DNA from: Bacteroidales bacterium
Lineage (GTDB): Bacteria > Bacteroidota > Bacteroidia > Bacteroidales > UBA932
Length of the DNA stretch: 13,057 bases
Direction of reading: 5' to 3'
NCBI GenBank assembly: GCA_023230265.1
Contig: JALNXR010000034.1
Span: 1-13,057 of the forward strand
Shown here: positions 6,765-12,992 of the stretch, piece by piece
Position numbering within the stretch: the first letter of the stretch is position 1
Layout: the number at the start of each line of letters is the position of its first letter
Position numbers and translations under genes: made by a program
The notes under the pieces: model-generated
Seen by the model: the letters and a program-made list of their open reading frames with translations, nothing else
Databases searched by the model: none
Told to the model about the DNA's origin: nothing

Positions 6765-7685
6765 ATGAGAATAGCAATTGCCAGCGGTAAAGGGGGTACA
6801 GGAAAAACACTTATCTCCACAAATCTGTTTTATGTCCTTAAAGAAACCGGCAACGATGTAACTCTGGCAGATTGTGATGCAGAGGAGCCCAATTCGGCAG
6901 CTTTTTTTAATTGCATTAAATTGTCTGCCAAAGAAGTTGTGCAAAAAACTCCTGTAATAGATCAAAATCTTTGTACCTATTGCGGTAAATGTGAAGAGTA
7001 TTGCAGCTACAATGCTATTTTTCTGGTTAAAGAGAGAAAGCTGATTAAAGTAATGGAGGATCTCTGCCATGGTTGCGGTGCATGCAGTTATGCCTGTACT
7101 TACGGAGCGATAACCGAAAAGGAGAATTCACTTGGGGAGGTTATCAGATTCAATCATCCTTCTGATTTAGATACCGGCAGGGATTCTCTGATAGTAGAGG
7201 GAAGAATGAGAATCGGAGCTTACACTCCCGTACCCATAATAAAGGCTGCTGTCAGAGAAGCCGGAACTGGTGTGAGAGAGTCAGGCACTGGTAACAAAGG
7301 AGTTATAAATGAGGCTTTTGTAATACTGGATTCCCCTCCCGGCACTTCCTGCCCTTTTATTCACACTGTTTCATCAGCAGATTTTGTTCTGCTGGTTACC
7401 GAGCCAACGCCTTTTGGGGTGAGTGATCTCAAGATCTCGGTCTCAATACTCAGGAAACTGAATAAACCATTTGCAGTAATTGTGAACCGGGCTGGTCTTG
7501 GAAGCAGAGATGTCTATGATTACCTCTCAAAAGAAAATATACGACTTGCAATGGAGATCCCTTTTGACAGGGAGATAGCCGGAATCTACTCAGAAGGGGG
7601 AATTGTTGCCGCTAAAAAGGATGATCTAAGAAAAAAATTTGAAAAACTGGCTTATTCAATTACTGAACAAAAATTTAACAACTGA
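6765..7685 (+). CDS. MinD/ParA-type ATPase with inserted 2[4Fe-4S] ferredoxin domain (first of pair)
   Basis: A 306-residue P-loop ATPase of the COG1149 type. The deviant Walker A is GKGGTGKT (8-15) with the signature lysine K9. A switch-like ADCDAEEPN lies at 35-43, and the Walker B-region VILDSPPGTSC is at 186-196. Between them is a ferredoxin insert with two CxxCxxCxxxC sets: C70/73/76/80 and C101/104/107/111. Such proteins are thought to couple ATP-driven dimerisation to electron or metal-cluster transfer in the cytoplasm. Two side by side, next to NifX-like genes, is the arrangement of the Desulfovibrio orange protein operon. A 7-residue in-frame duplication (REAGTGV/RESGTGN, 164-177) sits in the linker before Walker B. 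The start ATG is clear; the gap to the next gene is 20 bases. Confidence 0.9.
   Translation: MRIAIASGKGGTGKTLISTNLFYVLKETGNDVTLADCDAEEPNSAAFFNCIKLSAKEVVQKTPVIDQNLCTYCGKCEEYCSYNAIFLVKERKLIKVMEDLCHGCGACSYACTYGAITEKENSLGEVIRFNHPSDLDTGRDSLIVEGRMRIGAYTPVPIIKAAVREAGTGVRESGTGNKGVINEAFVILDSPPGTSCPFIHTVSSADFVLLVTEPTPFGVSDLKISVSILRKLNKPFAVIVNRAGLGSRDVYDYLSKENIRLAMEIPFDREIAGIYSEGGIVAAKKDDLRKKFEKLAYSITEQKFNN
7254..7295. repeat. In-frame 21-base tandem duplication in the first MinD-type ATPase gene
   Basis: Bases 7254-7274 and 7275-7295 code for REAGTGV and RESGTGN, about two-thirds identical at the DNA level. They lie in a variable loop, so the fold should not be harmed. Confidence 0.6.
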
Positions 7686-7701
7686 ACAACAATTAATAAC
7701 A
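7662..7701. repeat. Tandem duplication across the ATPase-1 stop and ATPase-2 leader
   Basis: ACTGAACAAAAATTTAACA (7662-7680) is followed directly by a 21-base variant of it (7681-7701). The first copy is the coding end of the upstream gene up to its final Asn codons; the second makes up nearly all of the spacer before the ATG at 7706. Confidence 0.7.
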
Positions 7702-7705
7702 ATCA

Positions 7706-8590
7706 ATGGAAATAGCAGTGATCAGCGGGAAAGGAGGGACAGGTAAAAGCAGTATTACAGCAGCTTTTGCAACACTGGGTAAAAAGGTTCTTCTGGCTGA
7801 CTGTGATGTGGATGCCGCAAATATGCATCTGATTATGAACCCCTCTGTTGAGGAGAGCACTGTTTATGTATCAGGCGAGAAAGCTGTTATCAATCCCCTT
7901 TTGTGTGCTGTTTGCGGTTTGTGTTATGACTATTGCCGCTTTGATGCAATATCCTTTTCAGACGGAAAGTATCATATTGACGATGTTGCCTGTGATGGTT
8001 GCCGGCTCTGCACCAGAATCTGTCCGGAGGGTGCCATAAGTATGGTAAAAAACGATAAGAGCAGGATGTATTCGGGATCATTCAGAAACGGCAAAATGGT
8101 GTTCGGACTTTTGGAGCCGGGAGAGGAGAACTCCGGAAAGCTGGTGGCAATGATACGGGAAAAGTGCAGAAAGGTTTCTGAAAAAAACAATCTGGATACA
8201 ACAATTATTGATGCTCCTCCGGGAATAGGTTGTGCTGTAATTTCATCAATTACCGGCACAGACAGAGTTTTCATTGTCACCGAGCCATCTTTGTCGGGAT
8301 TCAGCGATCTTAAAAGAGTTCTTCAACTGATAGAATCTTTTGGAATAAAAAGGAGTGTGATAATAAACAAATACGATTTATGCCTGCCTGTTTCAAAAGA
8401 GATCGAAAATTTCTGTCTTAAAGAGGGCATTGAAATTTCCTGTAAACTTCCTTTTGAGCCGGAGGTGGTTAATGCAATGATAAATTGCCAAAGCATAACG
8501 GAGTGGAGGCCGGAATGCGAGGTAAGCAAAATTTTAAAAGAGATATGGAACAAGCTGCAACAAGAAAACTTAATTGACTGTAAAGATTAA
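7706..8590 (+). CDS. MinD/ParA-type ATPase with inserted 2[4Fe-4S] ferredoxin domain (second of pair)
   Basis: A 294-residue paralogue of the preceding gene product. The Walker A is GKGGTGKSS (8-16, signature lysine K9), followed by LADCDVDAANMHLIM (30-44). The ferredoxin insert has C67/70/73/77 and C96/99/102/106, and the Walker B-region is TTIIDAPPGIGC (165-176). The C-terminal half (IVTEPSLSGFSDLKRVLQLIESFGIKRSVIINKYDL) is the typical adenine-pocket part of the fold. In Desulfovibrio two such ATPases belong to the orange protein complex, where they are proposed to load or move the metal-sulfide cluster. They probably work as a heterodimer, since both have complete P-loops and cluster ligands; this is inference. 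A 70-base gap with a 17-base duplication separates it from mrp. Confidence 0.9.
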   Translation: MEIAVISGKGGTGKSSITAAFATLGKKVLLADCDVDAANMHLIMNPSVEESTVYVSGEKAVINPLLCAVCGLCYDYCRFDAISFSDGKYHIDDVACDGCRLCTRICPEGAISMVKNDKSRMYSGSFRNGKMVFGLLEPGEENSGKLVAMIREKCRKVSEKNNLDTTIIDAPPGIGCAVISSITGTDRVFIVTEPSLSGFSDLKRVLQLIESFGIKRSVIINKYDLCLPVSKEIENFCLKEGIEISCKLPFEPEVVNAMINCQSITEWRPECEVSKILKEIWNKLQQENLIDCKD

Positions 8591-8630
8591 CAGCACTAAA
8601 AAATAAAGATGCCATAAGGTATAAGGAGTG

Positions 8631-8664
8631 ACAATAACATATAATAAACAATAACATAAAATGG
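8631..8664. repeat. 17-base tandem duplication that includes the mrp start codon
   Basis: Bases 8631-8647 and 8648-8664 match at 14 of 17 positions around the core ACAATAACATA. The second copy carries the ATG of the Mrp gene at 8661; in the first copy the ATGG is replaced by ATAA. An AAGGAG at 8622-8627 lies too far upstream to serve as its ribosome site. Confidence 0.75.
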
Positions 8665-9455
8665 AAGAGAATCAATCGTTCGAAAAAACCAAACTTAAAA
8701 ACATCAATAAGATAATTGTAGTTGCATCAGGCAAAGGCGGGGTCGGGAAATCAACAGTTGCAGCCGGTATTGCAATGAGCCTTGCCGGAGAGGGGCATTC
8801 GGTAGGCCTGCTGGATGCAGATATTTACGGACCGTCGGTTCCCCTGATGTTCAATCTAAAAGACAAAAAGCCATTTGTGACAGAAAAAGAGGGTGTTGAA
8901 TACCTGATCCCCTTCGTTAAATTTGGAATAAAACTTATGTCAATCGGATTCCTGATTGACGGAAAACAACCTGTCATCTGGAGAGGTCCACTGGCAGCCA
9001 ATGGATTGAAACAACTGATCAACAACACATTTTGGGGTAATCTGGATTATCTGGTTATTGACACACCTCCGGGCACAGGAGATATTCATATAACGCTTCT
9101 GCAAAGCTTTGAAGCAGATGGAGTTGTATTTGTAACTACTCCGCAGCAGGTCTCTGTAGCCGATGTCGAGAAAGCAATGAATATGTATAACAATAAAACC
9201 ATCGGCATAAAGATACTCGGAGTGGTGGAAAATATGTCATGGTTCTCCCCCTCTATACATCCTGACGAAAAATATTATATCTTTGGGAAAGGTGGAGGAG
9301 AAAAAATCTCTGCAGATTTTAACATCCCACTTCTGGCTCAGATACCTGTAACCGAGACAATGTGCGATACATGTGACCAGGGTAAAATGGGTGATTTGCT
9401 CTCTGACAAACAGATTAGTGAAGCATTCAGGAAACTTACAGATTCTCTGCCTTAA
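8661..9455 (+). CDS. Mrp/NBP35-family ATP-binding Fe-S carrier protein
   Basis: A 264-residue P-loop ATPase of the Mrp/ApbC/NBP35 family, which binds and transfers Fe-S clusters as a dimer in the cytoplasm. It has Walker A GKGGVGKST (24-32), LLDADIYGPSVPLMF, VIWRGPLAANGLKQL, VIDTPPGTGD and VVENMSW followed by YYIFGKGGG. There is no N-terminal DUF59/MIP18 domain. The family's CxxC, normally between ENMS and IFG, is absent (WFSPSIHPDEKYYIFG). A CDTC motif (C235-C238) instead occurs in the loop ETMCDTCDQG near the C terminus. In Desulfovibrio the comparable Mrp-type ATPase of the orange protein cluster is joined to a NifX-like domain; here those parts are separate genes. The start lies inside a 17-base duplication. 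Confidence 0.9.
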   Translation: MEENQSFEKTKLKNINKIIVVASGKGGVGKSTVAAGIAMSLAGEGHSVGLLDADIYGPSVPLMFNLKDKKPFVTEKEGVEYLIPFVKFGIKLMSIGFLIDGKQPVIWRGPLAANGLKQLINNTFWGNLDYLVIDTPPGTGDIHITLLQSFEADGVVFVTTPQQVSVADVEKAMNMYNNKTIGIKILGVVENMSWFSPSIHPDEKYYIFGKGGGEKISADFNIPLLAQIPVTETMCDTCDQGKMGDLLSDKQISEAFRKLTDSLP

Positions 9456-9475
9456 AAACTTAAAACATTAAACTT
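9452..9475. repeat. Three 8-base units abutting the start of the truncated flavoprotein gene
   Basis: TTAAAAAC, TTAAAACA and TTAAACTT follow each other without gaps from the mrp stop codon to the ATG at 9476, so the whole spacer is a short tandem array. At this length and AT content, chance contributes. Confidence 0.45.
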
Positions 9476-9811
9476 ATGAACACAAGAATAGTAGTCATAG
9501 GTGGATCTGCCGCCGGTCCCAAAGCCGCCTCAAAGGCAAGAAGAATGGACGAAAATGCAGAGATAACGATCATACAGAAAGCATCGGATCTCTCAATGGC
9601 CTCGTGTGGTTATCCCTATTATATCGGAGGTTTTTTTGATGACCGGGATCAGCTTTTATGTTCTCCGGCAGGAGTTGTAAGAGATTCTAAATTCTTCTGG
9701 AATGCAAAAAAGATTGAAACCAAAGTCAGATGTGAAGTTCAATCAATTGACAGAAAAAAGAAGATAGTAAATTACATTAATCTGGATAACGGAAAAATAA
9801 ACAATTCATGA
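9476..9811 (+). pseudogene. Truncated CoA-disulfide reductase/NADH oxidase-like flavoprotein (N-terminal FAD part only)
   Basis: Only 111 residues of a family that usually has about 440-560. The N-terminal FAD-binding Rossmann motif is intact (RIVVIGGSAAGPKAASKARRMDENAEITII, with G9/G10/G14). So is the redox-cysteine motif SMASCGYPYYIGG (C44), typical of CoA-disulfide reductases and related NAD(P)H oxidases. The frame stops at TGA just where the family would continue into the YDkLilATG strand, so the NAD-binding, second FAD and dimerisation parts are missing. No remnant of them is left before hdrC begins 10 bases later. It could be a decayed gene, an internal deletion that kept the operon intact, or less likely a stand-alone mini-domain. 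It occupies the place where a flavoprotein partner for HdrBC would be expected. Confidence 0.75.
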
Positions 9812-9835
9812 ACCTGAAACTATGAGCCTGTTTGA
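9808..9835. repeat. 14-base duplication with a 5-codon relay mini-ORF at the hdrC-like start
   Basis: ATGAACCTGAAACT (9808-9821) is followed by ATGAGCCTGTTTGA (9822-9835), which is the start of the HdrC-like gene. The first copy reads ATG AAC CTG AAA CTA TGA. Its ATG overlaps the stop of the upstream flavoprotein gene (ATGA), and its TGA overlaps the HdrC-like ATG (ATGA). Confidence 0.6.
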
Positions 9836-10502
9836 AGAACTAAAAAAAGATTTAAGATTCGCCGAAGGTCTGAACGGATGTATCAGTTGCGGAACCTGTA
9901 CTGCAATTTGTCCGGCAGCAGAGGTGAGCGATTATGACCCCAGGGTGGTGGTTGAAATTGTTCAGCGGGGCGACGACAAGGAAATTGAAGAGTTGCTCAA
10001 GGGAGATATGATATGGAGGTGCGGAGAGTGTCTCTCCTGCAAAACCCGTTGTCCAAGGGGCAATACTCCCTGCTATATCGTACAGGCTCTCAGGGCTATG
10101 TCTATTGAAAAGGGTTATTTTATTGAGAGTGAGCAGGGCAGAAGACAGCTTGCGATCAAGAGAACAGTGGGAGATCATATTCTCCAATACGGTTATTGTG
10201 TATACATTGATGAGGTTGACAATGGTATGTATCCGGAACAGGGCCCTGTATGGAAGTGGATGAGAGAGAACAGAGAATCTATACTTGCCAGGCTTGGCGC
10301 CAATTACAACAAATATGGAAGCGGGGCACTCAGAAAAACGGCAAAGGAGTCATTGGAAGATCTGCAGAAAATCTTTGATGTTACCGGGGGGCAGGCAAGA
10401 ATGGATAAGATAGAGAAATTAAGCAAGGAGGTTGCTGATCGTGACGGTATAGAGTTCTCAGAAAAGAGGGATGAATATTTTATGAAAGTATATCAAAAGT
10501 AG
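9822..10502 (+). CDS. HdrC-like iron-sulfur subunit (heterodisulfide reductase C family)
   Basis: A 226-residue soluble protein with two [4Fe-4S] motifs: C20-x2-C23-x2-C26-x3-C30-P and C67-x2-C70-x2-C73-x3-C77-P. This is the HdrC pattern, and the CGECLSCKTRCPRGNTP run is typical of the second site. HdrC subunits pass electrons to the HdrB catalytic subunit. HdrB- and HdrC-like proteins are widespread in anaerobes that make no methane and act on other disulfides or thiols. After the cluster region is an unusually long tail (about residues 95-226) with a conserved-looking aromatic segment (QYGYCVYIDEVDNGMYPEQGPVWKWMREN). The HdrB-like gene follows 7 bases later. No HdrA is present in the window. 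The substrate is unknown. Confidence 0.85.
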   Translation: MSLFEELKKDLRFAEGLNGCISCGTCTAICPAAEVSDYDPRVVVEIVQRGDDKEIEELLKGDMIWRCGECLSCKTRCPRGNTPCYIVQALRAMSIEKGYFIESEQGRRQLAIKRTVGDHILQYGYCVYIDEVDNGMYPEQGPVWKWMRENRESILARLGANYNKYGSGALRKTAKESLEDLQKIFDVTGGQARMDKIEKLSKEVADRDGIEFSEKRDEYFMKVYQK

Positions 10503-10509
10503 GGTGAGT

Positions 10510-11607
10510 ATGGGAAAGATTACACATAACAAAGCCTGGGAAGGCTATCAAAAGGAGATTGCCGACGACAAGTTTTACTTTGCAAGAAGCTGTATCCGCC
10601 AGAATATTTTTCCTGCAGCAGAAGATTTGTTTATGAGAATCATCAGAGAGGTTGCCGGAAAAGATATTTATGACGATCCCCGCCAGACAACCTGTACAGG
10701 AATAGCCTATCACTCAGGGATTATTCCTGTGGAGACCACTATGACAGTGGTTGCAAGACAGTTTTCCCTTATGACAGAAGCCGGATACGAAAATTTCACC
10801 TGCTCCTGCGTCACCTCTTTCGGAATATATATGGAGATGCTGGAGACATGGAAACACCATCCGGAAAAACTCGAACAGACAAGGGAGGCTCTTTATAAGG
10901 CAACCGGAAGAACCTTTGAAATCCCTAAAAACTTTGTACATACCAGTGATCTTATCTACAAGTTCAGAAAGGAGATCGGCGAAAAGGCCAAATACCGGCT
11001 GACCAACCGTTTCACCGGGGAACCACTCAAAGTTGTGGATCATATCGGCTGCCATTATTCAAAGATTTTCCCCAGTGAAGGTATCGGCGGCGCGGAGTTC
11101 CCTTATGTACTTGCCGGACTGACAGATGAATGGGGAGGAGAGCAGGTTGATTATCCGGAGCGCCGCCACTGCTGCGGTTTTGGCTTCAGACAATACCTGC
11201 TTAAATCGAACAGGGGTTACTCTGTTACCAACACAAAAAAGAAGCTGGACTCAATGAAGCCTTACAAACCTGATGTTATTATCACCAACTGCCCGGGTTG
11301 TAATTTCTTTATAGACCGATGGCAATATGTTATCTCTGAGATGGATGGCACTACATACGGAGAAGATGGTTTCGGGATACCGGTTCTTACATACGAGGAA
11401 TTAGCGGGAGTGCTCCTGGGTTACAATCCGTGGGATATCGGACTGCAGGTTCATCAGGTGGCTGTGGAACCACTTCTTGATAAACTTGGAGTGGAGTTTG
11501 ATCCTGATAAAAAGTATCTCGGAAAAGACGGAGAATTTATCGGGAGGCCTGATTCCCCCTCAGTCCTTAAAACTGACTATAAATCACTTAAACCTGTTCT
11601 TAGTTAA
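10510..11607 (+). CDS. HdrB-like catalytic subunit (CCG-domain heterodisulfide reductase B family)
   Basis: A 365-residue protein with two cysteine-rich CCG-type regions, the hallmark of HdrB, which in methanogens splits CoM-S-S-CoB at paired non-cubane [4Fe-4S] clusters. The C-terminal set is complete: C181, C221-C222-G (HCCGFGF) and C261-x2-C264 (NCPGC). The N-terminal set is altered: C28, then T61-C62-TG in place of CC, then C98-S-C100 in place of CxxC. So one of the two sites may bind a different cluster or none. It follows the HdrC-like gene, probably forming a complex with it. An in-frame GTG at 10504 is an alternative start. I chose the ATG at 10510, which has AGGG six bases ahead. The substrate is unlikely to be CoM-S-S-CoB in this organism. 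Confidence 0.82.
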   Translation: MGKITHNKAWEGYQKEIADDKFYFARSCIRQNIFPAAEDLFMRIIREVAGKDIYDDPRQTTCTGIAYHSGIIPVETTMTVVARQFSLMTEAGYENFTCSCVTSFGIYMEMLETWKHHPEKLEQTREALYKATGRTFEIPKNFVHTSDLIYKFRKEIGEKAKYRLTNRFTGEPLKVVDHIGCHYSKIFPSEGIGGAEFPYVLAGLTDEWGGEQVDYPERRHCCGFGFRQYLLKSNRGYSVTNTKKKLDSMKPYKPDVIITNCPGCNFFIDRWQYVISEMDGTTYGEDGFGIPVLTYEELAGVLLGYNPWDIGLQVHQVAVEPLLDKLGVEFDPDKKYLGKDGEFIGRPDSPSVLKTDYKSLKPVLS

Positions 11608-11645
11608 AACTTATACTAAGTTAAACCGATACTAAGGTGAAAATT
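11598..11645. repeat. Three 16-base units from the hdrB-like stop to the MBL gene start
   Basis: Units at 11598-11613, 11614-11629 and 11630-11645 share TACTAAGTTAAAcc-like sequence. The first contains the TAA stop of the HdrB-like gene and the third contains the GTG start of the MBL gene (TACTAAGGTGAAAATT). The middle copy has TTAAACC where the third has GTGAAAA. Confidence 0.7.
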
Positions 11646-12431
11646 GTCACCCTCGTTGAGAATTGCGTCCAGAAAAGAGGCCTGCTTGCCGAGCACGGGC
11701 TCTCATTCTACATTGAAACTTCCGGCATTGAGAGTTCCCGCCAAAAAATTCTGTTCGACACAGGTCAAAGCGATATTTTAATCCACAATGCAAAACAACT
11801 CGGAATAAATATTGCTGATATTGATACAATTATAATCAGCCACGGCCATTATGATCACACAGGGGGGCTCTCTTCCCTTCTCAAAATCAACAAAAAAGCT
11901 CAGGTTATTGTAAAGAGGAATGCTCTCACTCCAAAATACAGGCGATTGTTATATCCTAAAGGGCAGGTTCCTGAAACCTCCTCATTAACAGGGAGGGTCA
12001 CAGAGATAACATCTCCGGTGGAGTTGGCAACCAACCTTTTTATTATGCCGGATATTACTGTAAGCAATCCTGCAGATACCAGCTATGACGGAGATGACAG
12101 GTTTGAGGATGAACTTTTCCTGGCATTCAAAGGAGGTACCCATATCTCGGTAATAAGCAGCTGCTCCCACAACGGAATCACAAATATTGCCGGTACAGCC
12201 TCTCATTTTTTTTCTCTTCCCTTGGATCTTATCATCGGAGGGTTTCACACGAGGGCAGCTTCAACGGAGAGGATAAGAAGCATAATAAACGCCCTAAAAA
12301 CTCTCTCCCCGCGCTCAATAGGTGTATGCCACTGCACAGGGATTGATAATTATTTGTTAATCAGAAAGGAACTTACTGATATCAATGTCTTTTACAATCA
12401 GACCGGGAACTCTGTCACAATAAATTCTTAA
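11637..12431 (+). CDS. MBL-fold metallo-hydrolase (COG1237-like)
   Basis: A 264-residue metallo-beta-lactamase-fold protein of the branch related to dihydropteridine-type MBL enzymes (COG1237). Metal ligands visible are H69-x-H71-x-D73-H74 (SHGHYDHTGG), the histidine in ISSCSHNGI, and the histidine in IIGGFHTR. The start is MKIVTLVEN with LFDTGQSD at 40-46. The start codon must be GTG at 11637, because a TAA lies in frame just upstream (11622) and no ATG follows near the conserved beginning. Such genes are recurrent neighbours of NifX and MinD-type ATPase genes in anaerobes, but their substrate is unknown. No signal peptide is seen, so it is cytoplasmic. It is probably the last gene of the train; no terminator follows, only a palindromic spacer. 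Confidence 0.85.
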   Translation: MKIVTLVENCVQKRGLLAEHGLSFYIETSGIESSRQKILFDTGQSDILIHNAKQLGINIADIDTIIISHGHYDHTGGLSSLLKINKKAQVIVKRNALTPKYRRLLYPKGQVPETSSLTGRVTEITSPVELATNLFIMPDITVSNPADTSYDGDDRFEDELFLAFKGGTHISVISSCSHNGITNIAGTASHFFSLPLDLIIGGFHTRAASTERIRSIINALKTLSPRSIGVCHCTGIDNYLLIRKELTDINVFYNQTGNSVTINS

Positions 12432-12482
12432 TTTAGCCGTAGGGTATCCTTAAGGATAAGCGGTATATTAACAAAGGCTAAA
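12432..12482. promoter_or_regulatory. Nested palindromic structure upstream of the ECF sigma gene
   Basis: A perfect 14-base palindrome TATCCTTAAGGATA (12445-12458) lies inside TTTAGCC (12432-12438) and GGCTAAA (12476-12482), with a CCG/CGG pairing between (12437-12439, 12461-12463). The outer right arm ends four bases before the TTG start of the sigma gene. There is no T run, so it is not a standard terminator. It could be an operator or an RNA structure that controls access to the start. Confidence 0.5.
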
Positions 12483-12486
12483 GATT

Positions 12487-12981
12487 TTGGGTAAAGAGGA
12501 GTTTAAAAAGCTTTTTGAAATGCATTTTGATGCAATAAGGCGATATTTGTACTATCGGTGCTCAGACGCCGACCTTGCATCGGATGTTGCACAGGATCTC
12601 TTTACCAGGATATGGGAAAAGGGGATGGATATTGACCCCAATACCGATAAGGCTTTACTTTACAAAATGGCTTCTGACATGATTGTTACCAAACTAAGGA
12701 GAAAAAAGGTTGAGTTGAATTACATCAGCTCAATTGTTCCGGATGACATTTCCCACATAGCCCGGTACAACGGTAATAATACAGAATATAACGAGCTGGC
12801 TAAACAATATTCCGACGCCCTGGTTTCTATGCCTGAAAAACAAAGAATTGCATTCCTTTTGAGCAGAAACGAGAATCTCAAATACCATGAGATCTCACAA
12901 AGACTTAATATCAGTGTAAAAGCAGTTGAGAAGAGGGTTAGCGGAGCCCTTGAAATACTTAGAAAAAAATTATCTGATTAA
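12487..12981 (+). CDS. ECF-subfamily RNA polymerase sigma-70 factor
   Basis: A 164-residue sigma factor with only regions 2 and 4, as in extracytoplasmic-function sigmas. Region 2 is at about 8-60 (LFEMHFDAIRRYLYYRCSDADLASDVAQDLFTRIWEK), with the core-binding and -10-recognition helices. Region 4 is at about 115-160 (MPEKQRIAFLLSRNENLKYHEISQRLNISVKAVEKRVSGALEILRKKL), containing the -35-recognising helix-turn-helix. The start is TTG at 12487; a TAA lies in frame at 12469 and no ATG lies between, and the next Met is residue 12, inside region 2. A membrane-associated FecR-type anti-sigma gene seems to follow 11 bases later, the usual Bacteroidota pairing that controls a SusCD/TonB-type outer-membrane transporter. 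It belongs to a new unit rather than the metal-cluster train. Confidence 0.88.
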   Translation: MGKEEFKKLFEMHFDAIRRYLYYRCSDADLASDVAQDLFTRIWEKGMDIDPNTDKALLYKMASDMIVTKLRRKKVELNYISSIVPDDISHIARYNGNNTEYNELAKQYSDALVSMPEKQRIAFLLSRNENLKYHEISQRLNISVKAVEKRVSGALEILRKKLSD

Positions 12982-12992
12982 CCCGGATTGCC

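Noticed and set aside
10504..10509. GTG start for the HdrB-like gene
   Set aside because: It sits one base after the upstream stop with no room for a ribosome site. The ATG at 10510 has AGGG at a better distance.
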